64,000 bases of DNA from Morinoia aosen (Eukaryota; Arthropoda; Malacostraca; Amphipoda; Talitridae). Positions 55,236-64,000 of the stretch are shown here, in pieces (the first letter of the stretch is position 1; every line of letters starts with the position of its first letter). The notes below the pieces were generated by a model that did not search any database, was not told where the DNA came from, and saw only the letters and a program-made list of their open reading frames with translations. Location: NCBI GenBank assembly GCA_030386875.1, contig CM059575.1, positions 13,354,293-13,418,292 of the forward strand, read 5' to 3'. The position numbers and the translations under genes are program-made.

Positions 55236-55380
55236 GTAGTAAAGTTGACTGAAACTATAATGACCGCATACAATCAGTGTTGCCCAATTGTAACTCGTAC
55301 AGTTACCCCGAAAAATAAACAAAAGCCCTGGATTACTAGAGACATCGTGATAAATATAAAGAAACGTCAAGCGTACCTAG
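55236..55380 (+). mobile_element. LINE ORF2 scrap
   Basis: Nearly parallel to 26325-26467 (agccctggattactagagac, acgtcaagcgtac). This is the linker between endonuclease and reverse transcriptase of the LINE family seen in the centre. It is cut off exactly at the hAT end at 55381. No LINE sequence is found beyond the hAT. Confidence 0.75.
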
Positions 55381-58300
55381 TAGGGCTTTCAATCGATTAA
55401 AAATAATCGATGAATGTTCGGTTTAATCGATTAAAATTGAAGCAATTAATGATCGATTAATTGGCGATTAATTGCTACCCCACTGTATATTTAAAAAGAC
55501 CACCTTGCCTAGGTAGCAATTCCTGTTATAGCTTAATGTAGGGGTTCTAAAACTGTGTCCCCGGGCCACTAGACCACGTAGCTGGTCCCCACGCATCACA
55601 TCCAGTGGTGCAGGGAAATATTGTTGACTAATAGTAAACTTCTTGTAAATCTTCCAATATATGTTCCAAATAATGTTTAATAAAATTTAATATCCATCAA
55701 ACTATTTAGGACGAATTATATTATAAAAAAATTAAATAAATTTTGATTTTTTACTGTAGTATGCCTTAAAATAGAACGTTTCATGCGCCTCTTTTAGGGA
55801 AGTTATGTAATTAGTTATGTAAACAACCATACTATTTGAAGTCGTGTGTATAACTGTGCGTTAATTTTTTGTTAATGAAAGTACTTTCGTGCTTAACAAA
55901 ATGTTGATAATTGCATGAAGTTATTACCATACTACTATATTCAAGTGTCAAGCTTTGAAGTCTTCATTAATTCATGTTTAAATTTTTTTATGCAAAAATT
56001 GTGTCATTTATATTCCACATGTATTGTGAGTTTTTGCAGGAACTGTGATAAAAATGTTATATTTCATACGACCTAATTTAATGACAATATACTGAATTAA
56101 CTCTAAACCAAGGAACGTTAAAAGTGTAATACATTTGATAAAATTAAATTTTGTCAATAAAGCCATTAAACGTGGGTAGTAATAGCGGTTTTCTGGTTAA
56201 CTGGTTAACCTTACCAATTTTCGTTGAATACGTGGTGGTCCCTACTGTAATTGAGATTCAGAACTCCTGGTGTTATTCCCCTTCACAATTTTAACATATT
56301 TATTTAATATTTTCAGATAATAAAAAGCTTTTTTCAATATTGTGATAATCAGATGATATTTATTTTGCTAATTTCAACCCTTTCAGCAAAATGCCAAGGA
56401 AAAAATCAAATGTTGGTGTCACTTTGATAAAGAGGAGAATGGTAGTGCAAAATGTAAAATATGTGGAAAATTATTAAAGTGCTGTGGAAATACAACATCG
56501 TCGTTATCGTACCATTTAAAAAATATTCATAAGATCACTCAGATAATTACTACTGAAAGTTCAGAGAATGAACAGTGTAACAAAAAACGAAGAATTGATG
56601 AAGACGTCGCTAAACTCGCCTGCCAAGATGGTATTAGTTTCGTTAGGATTGCCAGGAGTTCCTTCATTCCAGAAAGTTTTGAGAAGTTTGACTATGATTC
56701 AGCTCCTCCATCTAGTTCTTTAAGTGTTAAAAATATGGTGATGAAATATGCCGAAGAGAAGAAAGAAAGCCTACGTACTTATTTCGAAAATGAAGCCAAA
56801 CTTGGAAAGAGATTTGCTTTAACTCTAGATGAATACACTTCTCTACAAAATGTAAGGTATATTAACATAAATGTTCATGATGAAAATACTCATTGGTCTC
56901 TAGGGATGGAAAAATTACGCGGGTCGATAAACAGTGCTCGTCTGACCGAAATTGTTTCGAAAAAGTTGACAGAGTTTAATCTTGAATTGAATAAACATAT
57001 AGTAGGTTGCACAACTGATGGTGCATCTGTGATGGTAAAATTTGGCAAAGAAATTGCACCGTTCCATCAACAGTGTGTTGCACACACAATCCACTTATCT
57101 GTTTGTGATGTTCTCTATACCAATAGAAATGATGTTGAGCAAACAGAAATATTTACCTGCTCAAAATGAAGAGACAAGTGATGAAAATGAAGATGTTTAT
57201 CATGAGAATAATGTGCTTGGATTTGAAAATCAAGAAGATGTAACAGTACAATTCTCTGAAGATTATAGAGATATATTGGAAAAGGTTAGAAGAATATATA
57301 AAATTTTTCGTAAATCTCCATTGAAAAATGGACAGCTGCAGGACTTTGTTAGAGGGGAATTTGGAAAAGAGTTGATGTTGACTTTAGATTGCAAAACTCG
57401 CTGGAATAGTATTCTTCCCATGATCGATAGATTTATCAAATTGAAGAATTGTATTCCTAAAGCACTTAGAGTAGTTGGTTCAACGGAATTAATTTCTGAA
57501 AGGGACTGGCACACTCTCTGCGTCCTTTCAGACACTCTGAATCCTGTTGAAATAGTCCTCAAAAAGTTGTGTAGTGATGGTATAAATATACTAAAAGCTG
57601 AGGCATCGATTACGTTCTTGTTATCAAAGATGAAAAGTATGCAAAATTGCTTTGCAGCTCAGTTACATCAGAGCCTCTTGCAAAGATATTCTCAAAGAAG
57701 GCAAATTGAAGCTATCTCACTTTGCAAGTATCTTCATAATCCTAGTTATTTGCATAACGACACGATGTTTTCCATCAACTCAAAAGCAATGATCAAAAAA
57801 TGCGCTCAACAAACGGTTACCAGATTATTTGAAGATGCACAAACCTCGAGTAGTGAAACTGAAGTAATTGAGAACACTCAGCAACAAAGTGGAGAAACTG
57901 AAGAAAAAGATTTTTACGAAGAATACGCGAAAACACTTGAAAAATTTGACAGTGATGCACAAAGTTTACCTTGTAAGCCTGGTATGAATAAAGAACTGAA
58001 ATATTTCGAAGAGACAGGTAGTAGATGCTCGAATATACAAAACTTACACAAGTCTATGTTAACTATCCAAGCTACAAGTGTACAAGCCGAAAGAGGATTT
58101 TCTGCAAATGGTCTGTTTTTGACCAAACTAAGAACTTCTTTGTCAGAAGACTCATTAGATGCATTATGTTTCCTAAGAGACTACTTTAACAATCATTCTG
58201 GAGGTGACAGACAACAAGCTACTTAAGTATGCTGTACAGTAATCGCACTGAAACCTGTAAATATATTTAATCATATAGCACTACGAATAACTTTTCGTAT

Positions 58301-58508
58301 TTAGCAATACAAAGTTTAGTTTAATTTAGTATATGTAGTTGTTGGCAATAAAGTATATTGCATAGATAGAAATTCAATAAACCTTTATTTTGAACACTTA
58401 CTTTTTTACTATCCGTACATGCATTATGATTAATCGATTAACCGCCAATTAATCGATTAAATATCACTTTTGATCGATTAAATTTTAATCGATTATTTTG
58501 AAGCCCTA
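55381..58508 (+). mobile_element. hAT element with BED-finger transposase
   Basis: Ends tagggctttcaatcgatta and attattttgaagccct with a terminal a. Subterminal aatcgatta motifs are plentiful at both ends (55395-55470, 58430-58500). The transposase occupies about 56395-58226. The flanking octamers (gtacctag left, atcaggag right) do not match, and LINE sequence is missing on the right. One flank has therefore probably been rearranged after insertion. It is the most nearly complete DNA transposon in the window. Confidence 0.85.
56395..58226 (+). pseudogene. hAT transposase, frameshifted
   Basis: Opens with a BED-type zinc finger (CKICGKLLKCCGNTTSSLSY, then HLKNIH) after a frame change near 56415. 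The catalytic core has FALTLDEYTSL (first aspartate), CTTDGASVM (second), and the conserved CVAHTIHLSVCDVL. After a one-base shift near 57150 it continues in the 57042-58226 frame with LTLDCKTRWNSILPMIDRFI and the C-terminal hAT dimerisation region (IQATSVQAERGFSANGLFLT, then SLDALCFLRDYF). In total about 600 residues, normal for the family. Two frameshifts make it non-functional as it stands. Confidence 0.85.
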
Positions 58509-59984
58509 ATCAGGAGGTAGAGGACGGCTGCGGTGAACTTGTGGCGGACTAACGGGACTGTCCTTGCGTGAATTTTGAACTTCATTTCTGGCGTTCGACC
58601 ATACGTAGGAAAATTTTACTCTGCTATTAATTACGAGATGTTTTACTTGCATTGAAGTACCATCACAAATACGCGCTTGAGATTGAAGATGGAAATTTTT
58701 TTACATCAAAAGCATTACGGAAGGCTTTAAATTTAACCCTCAGTGCCGTAATGTTTGGAACAAAAAATTGTGTTTCTGTAAATAAATGATGATTTATTTT
58801 AACTTTTTTCGAAAGCATTTAATGGTTTTTTAGGAGTTTAATGAATAAACAAATCAATTGTATTATTAACAGCAAATCATTGTTTTGAAGTATATTGTTT
58901 CTTGATGTAATGTTTTATCAACTGATTATCCATGACCAATACGTTCTGCTCATGAGTTCTTTTAATCTTTCAAAAATTGCTTGCAGACGTGCCTTACTTT
59001 TAGCATATAATACAAACAGAGTTAGTGAAACTTCGCAAGTGGCAGAGTTATGCAAACATGCGCTGTATTACAGTGACTTAGACACAAAACTTCCTTGAAT
59101 GCCGAGTTCCATCGTTCATGTCTGTGATATTCAAACGAAAATATTCAATTTTTTTTCTGCACCTTTTAAGGCTTTGCTATGACTATTCAATCATTTAACA
59201 ATATCTCTAATAGGGATACTATGAATATTATTAGCATACATGAAATGGAATTCTCAATACTTCATAATGTAGAGTTTGTTAACATTTTTAGCATTCAGAC
59301 TTTTGTATTCAGCATGATCAGTCCTGGTCAAACTGAATCTTTGATTAGTGTTTAGTTATTGACAGAAAATTATAAACACAGGAGAAAATAGTGTCAGACC
59401 AATTCAAAATAAATTGAGGCGTATTTCTCTGCAAATTCAATGGTTTTCACGGTGTCCACTGACATTTGTGAACTGATTATTGTACCGAATCCGAGGAAGA
59501 AATGTGTTACCTCTGTCACGTGCCGCCAGACATCCGTCGTTCGAGATACGTATGGTGCTGGCGGAGCGGGTACTTTTCAGAACAACACACTAATCGATTT
59601 TCGAAATTTTCTTGCTTGAATCATGGTAATCACATCAAAATTAACAACTTTTTTCTATGCTATTTCCGGCGCAAATGAGTATTTAATGAGTTATGCGGTA
59701 GGTTTAGCTTCGTGTTCCAAAGCAGTTCCAGTCATTCAAACAGCAGAAACCGTTGCGCGCTTGAGCTGTTAGAGTGCGTTTGGGTACTTAGTAATTTATT
59801 ATTAGCCGACCCCGCGGAGCCTGCACCCACATATTAGCGGGACTAGGGTAGTGAATACCTAAATCTAGCGAATTCACTCCTACGATTCCGCTTATGTTCA
59901 CCGAGCCAGCCAGCCAGTTGCACCATTCGATCGCCGCCGAACGTAACGGTTTTGGCTGTTCGTAGTGTAGCTCCCAGTCTGAAA
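58509..59984. other. Spacer with a scrap of the palindromic family
   Basis: No gene. At 59640-59725 the words aaaattaacaacttttttct, gcaaatgagtattta and ttatgcggtaggtttagcttcg parallel one arm of the inverted repeat at 35350-35560. A frame at 58895-59098 has no recognisable domain. Confidence 0.4.
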
Positions 59985-60270
59985 TTTATCGCCTGAACGA
60001 TGATAATTTACGTCTAAATTTACCGGTAATTATAATTTTTTCTTCCTATAAACCGACGATATACCGTCGGAATTAGTGTCGGGAATGTCTCATATTATCG
60101 TCGGATTAACGTTAAATTACCGGTTTTTATCGTAAATTTTGGACGAAGACCGACGATATTATCCGGTTAGTTACCGGTAGTTGACCAGTTAATTACCGGT
60201 AGTTAAACGGTTATTATAGTCGTTTTTCGTTCAAAAATTACGATAATTACCGGTAATTTAACGTTGAAAA
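59985..60270. repeat. Cluster of TACCGGTA and CCGACGAT motifs
   Basis: Within 285 bases the palindromic word accggta/taccggt and its variants (taccggtag, attaccggtaa, aaacggttat) occur about eight times. Words ccgacgat / atcgtcgg occur about four times, in both orientations. This is not a regular tandem repeat, as spacing varies from 14 to 40 bases. Confidence 0.6.
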
Positions 60271-61103
60271 TGGCTACTATAACCACTATATACCGGAAGA
60301 TTTATAAGCAGTGCAACGATTTTTCCTAAAAATTGCGAATTGCTCCCAAAAACAATAAGCCACACCTCGTGAAACGCATCTGTCCAATTACCGCGAATTT
60401 AATGACTGTGCAAAAATTACCGAAATTACTTATTTAAATTCAACAAATTTGTTTAATACTGTCCACATATTTCGTCAAGTTACTGCAAATTGCGATAATT
60501 GAACAGATTAATATTACAGGGTGAGGCCTATTGTAACAAGTAACAATGCATTATTAGAAAAAAATAGCTGCGATGCTGATGAAGGCTACAGTAAGAGGGC
60601 TCAAATTGTCATCTTCATCGTAGAACACGAGACTATTACGAACAGTCCTCACAGTGCAATATAAAGTCATTTCATTTGTAAATAGGTTAAAACATTACAG
60701 ATGTTCAACAAATATGTTTATTTCATTTTCAACAGCTGACATTTGATAATTGAAATAAATTCTAAAGAAAATATCTTCGGCACGCAAGGAATTCCATCAC
60801 AGGTGGTTTGTAAGATTCATCACTGCAAACACTACGTATATACGTAATTTTTATTTAAAATTAACTACCACCACAAACGGACTCATCAAGCAACCGATCA
60901 CTAAGAAAATTTTACCAATTTCAAATTAAATTTGCACACTTTCATTCTAAGACATCAAATATCTACAATGGCCAACCCTCTCAACCACTACACATCTTAG
61001 TCCTTTAATTGGGATGAGGAGACGACAGGGCCAGCTTCAATACTATCGAGTCGCAAGTAGCAGAGGGCGGAATTATCCTCCACAGTTATACCTCTTCAGA
61101 AGA
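60271..61103. other. AT-rich spacer
   Basis: No gene or element boundary recognised. Confidence 0.35.
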
Positions 61104-61865
61104 AGTTACCCTCCACCTCCCGCTTCTATGCGGCTCCGACGTTTGTACTCTCTATAGAATTCTTAATTTACAAGATATTCACATCATAAACAAACAAATC
61201 AAATTTTTCAAATGGAACTTTCCCATAAAACTGGTGCTATTGGCACAGAAATTTTCGTAATGCCGATACCTCCAGTTCGATTAAACGAAAATAAATTCCG
61301 CAGAAAAAATGCAACATACATTAGGGTCTTTTTGGTTCCAAGAATAGATGAACAGATGTCACATCAAATTAGAACGATCAGTAAGTTCTAGTTTTAAATG
61401 AACTCATTAATTCGTAGATGAAAATATTATTTTGACATCCGATTTCTGACATTCCAGCCACAGAAATTTTTGTAATGCCGATGCAGTTACCCTCCACCTC
61501 CCGCTTCTATGCGGCTCCGACGTTTGTACTCTCTATAGAATTCTTAATTTACAAGATATTCACATCATAAACAAACAAATCAAATTTTTCAAATGGAACT
61601 TTCCCATAAAACTGGTGCTATTGGCACAGAAATTTTCGTAATGCCGATACCTCCAGTTCGATTAAACGAAAATAAATTCCGCAGAAAAAATGCAACATAC
61701 ATTAGGGTCTTTTTGGTTCCAAAAATAGATGAACAGATGTCACATCAAATTAGAACGATCAGTAAGTTCTAGTTTTAAATGAACTCATTAATTCGTAGAT
61801 GAAAATATTATTTTGACATCCGATTTCTGACATTCCAGCCACAGAAATTTTTGTAATGCCGATGC
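61104..61865. repeat. Near-identical 381-bp tandem duplication
   Basis: Copies 61104-61484 and 61485-61865 start agttaccctccacctcccgc. I found a single difference (ccaagaat against ccaaaaat). Within each copy the block cacagaaattttcgtaatgccgat recurs in diverged form near its end and again at 62195-62230, so the unit itself looks built from an older repeat. No coding frame. Confidence 0.9.
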
Positions 61866-63269
61866 TTCATGTTCAATAAAACAAATAAAATCCAAAGAAA
61901 AAATTCTACACACATTCCTTCACTACCTGACGACAACTGTAGCTCCAGTTGCGGGGCTTACATTTGGTTGCTAGTATGGGGAGGAAACGCTGACACGTTT
62001 CATCAGTTTTACTGGGGATCGGAGCTCGCTAGTTAGGTGCTACCGTCGGTCCGTGCTCTCATATGCAATTGCTCAGACACGACGAGCGCTTATACGCGGC
62101 TCGGCTCACAAATGTACTGAGGGACACACAAAGACTAGTTTCAAATGAACTCATTAGTTCATAAATGAAAATATTATTTTGGCATCCATTTATATGACAT
62201 TCCAGCCACAAAAATTTTCTAATGCCGATATCTCGTGTTTTTAACCTGCAAACTATTACACGGAGACCCGCACAAGAACCTCAACGTATTCGTGAAGAAT
62301 TCAAGAATTACAGAAATAAGTTAAATAAATTATATCCAAGTCCTATCTCGAGTCATCCTGTGTTAATAATAGCATAACAGCAAAAAATATGCGTTACGAT
62401 TGTTGAATGGTACGTACTTTTCACTTAAACGGATAATTATTCCAGCAACAGATCATTTCAGAGTCGGCAACCTAGAAGCGACAGTACTTCATAAAGAAAT
62501 TATACATACAGGCACAATAAATACAATTAGACTGATGCCTTGCTTTCAATAAATCGATCAATGTTGAAACTTTAGCCCACGCTCCTTTTCTAGATCAGCG
62601 GAAACTTCTTGGGTAGGGATTAGGCATGAGGACATGACGGCAGAGCAACTGAGAGATACACACTACTTTTAAGATTGCCAATAACGTACTGTCAAGTTAG
62701 TCGCCCATGAGTTTTTCCAGCATGAAGGGTGGCTGCGACGACACGCATGGAGAACGGCATTAGATCGAGGGTTTAGGGTTTTTTTGAAGAGGCGGGGAAG
62801 GAGAGAGGGCGTTGCCACGGGGAAAGTACCCTCCGTCTAAGCCCAGCTCACGGGGGAGCATCATAACCTGATGTCGACGGAACTAGCGTATGAGGCGACT
62901 GAGAGGCGGTCAAAGTAAGCGATGAAGAAGCAAGTAGACTTTGAGGAAGTGCACTGGTTTCCGCCGGTGACTTTTCTGATTCAATCCATCGTCTCTGAGC
63001 CAGCCCAATCGTTGCAACGACGCAGGACTTCTTGGATGGCAGACGCTTTTAATTTCTTATCTTCATCATACCCGACAGCAGCTAAAGCATCTGATAAATT
63101 GGGATACATTAGTTATGTGCAAATGAGAAAAAATAAATAAATTACCATTTGGCTAATGACTGTGTTCCAACTACCACTGGGTTCGGAGCAAGCCAGGCTA
63201 GCTCTACTTGTGATCGCAACATTTGGCCCATCTGGCTTTGGCTGCAATCAGAGAATAAGTCAATTAACC
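61866..63269. other. Spacer with unassigned frames
   Basis: A frame at 62922-63140 has no recognisable domain. A diverged copy of ccagccaca-aaattttctaatgccgat at 62195-62230 belongs to the repeat at 61104-61865. Nothing else supported. Confidence 0.35.
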
Positions 63270-63570
63270 TAACTCTGAATACAAACAAACAAACAAACAT
63301 CGGCATCTTTGGGATGCTTTATTTCCAATCAAGCCTGATACATATGATCTTAAGCATTGGTTTTTCAAATGTCTTATAACTAAGCCTATATATAGGACAC
63401 CATGACGGATCCCCCGTAAAGCCGGTACCCATTTCCTACCCCTGGGTTGAGTGGGGTATTGTGCTTGAGCTTTCCCTTATACCCAACGGGGAAAATCTCC
63501 GCGCCAGCGCCGGGATACGAACCCTCGTCTCCAACATACAAGGCTGATCCCTTAACCACTGTGCCACTGT
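63270..63570 (-). mobile_element. tRNA-derived SINE, copy 2
   Basis: On the minus strand the head reads gtggcacagtggttaaggg (A box) and ggttcgtatcccg (B box) at about 63500-63570, in tRNA-like spacing. The body (atgggtaccggct, ataagacatttgaaaaacc, aggcttgattggaaataaag) and tail (gcatcccaaagatgccg then (gttt)n, seen as aacaaacaaacaaac at 63283-63299) match the SINE at 16280-16525. The body is longer here by a segment (63425-63490) absent from copy 1. The reverse frame at 63386-63595 is not a gene. Confidence 0.82.
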
Positions 63571-64000
63571 GCAGTACAACACTTGATATCGGCAACCTAT
63601 TGGACAGCTGCGCGTTAAGTTATTGATAATTTATTTTTAAATTGTTTAAATCACAGCGTAGTATGTGTTATTCATTCTGGTAATGAAAAGTTTTATGTGT
63701 GGAATCACTTACCAACTTCATACTTTCACAGTATTTTTCAATAACTTCATCATTGTTGCCTTCTGAATGCAGTTGGAAACTGGTATTTTTAAATTTTACT
63801 ACTTTTTACGACCTTCAACAGCAAAAAAATAACTTCCTAATTTTTATATAATGAATGTTGTCGAAATGTCCATGATGTAAGAAATCATCCTATAATGAGT
63901 AGTTTGAGTCAATAATACACGGAATAACATGGGTTGAAAAAATCAAGGTGATAAAAACATAAAATACAAAATTAAAAACTTATAACCAAATGAATTATTA
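63571..64000. other. AT-rich end of the window
   Basis: No gene, repeat or inverted structure recognised. Confidence 0.35.

Noticed and set aside
63500-63580. tRNA gene on the minus strand
   Set aside because: Same reason: it is the tRNA-like head of the second SINE.

Overview
This is a eukaryotic, almost certainly animal, window with no intact host gene that I can support. It is AT-rich. The recognisable sequence is transposable elements, their relics, minisatellites and fold-back DNA. The element types (a CR1/jockey-like LINE, a Mag-like Ty3 element, a Gmr1-like Ty3 element, hAT, PIF/Harbinger and a SWIM-finger MULE, plus tRNA-derived SINEs) fit an invertebrate, most likely an arthropod. 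The species cannot be fixed from the sequence.

Left part (1-19000): a 21-bp minisatellite interrupted at 551-2983; a 20-bp minisatellite carrying a terminal-inverted-repeat element with a clean 8-bp target duplication (4291-4829); a minus-strand LINE fragment with an OTU-type protease next to an endonuclease start (5622-6760); two hAT-type MITEs facing each other (7864-9026, 9472-10571); a second copy of the 8-bp-TSD family (10684-11200); a retroposon copy (12784-13146); an unidentified decayed minus-strand coding region (14133-15318); a tRNA-derived SINE (16280-16525); a LINE 3' end (16900-17400); and a 25-bp satellite (17880-18425).

Centre (about 19000-52550): one decayed plus-strand LINE is split by two LTR elements. 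The first (21619-25750, minus) has gag-protease-integrase-reverse transcriptase order, as in Gmr1-like elements. The second (27745-51318, plus) is a Mag-like Ty3 element with 406-bp LTRs that differ at only 4 positions and a 5-bp target duplication. The second one contains a 16.9-kb Mutator-like element (30895-47752) with 36-bp perfect inverted ends. Its intron-bearing transposase gene is broken by a 3.96-kb palindromic hAT-type element (34684-38640), which itself holds a fold-back element, a retroposon and a small MITE. Near its 3' end the Mutator-like element holds a Harbinger-like element (42113-47468) that holds a degenerate hAT (42212-45919). A second Harbinger-like insertion (48257-49842), itself holding a hAT relic, sits in the integrase region of the Ty3 element. 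I count four to five levels of nesting, most of them fixed to the base by target duplications.

Right part (52550-64000): a Harbinger-like element with a MADF-domain ORF (52765-54540), a LINE scrap cut by a nearly complete hAT element with a BED-finger transposase (55381-58508), a cluster of TACCGGTA-type motifs (59985-60270), a near-identical 381-bp tandem duplication (61104-61865) and a second tRNA-derived SINE (63270-63570).

The notable inference is that the host Ty3 element is young by LTR identity, while much of its cargo is old and decayed. This suggests the Mutator-like element arrived already loaded with passengers.
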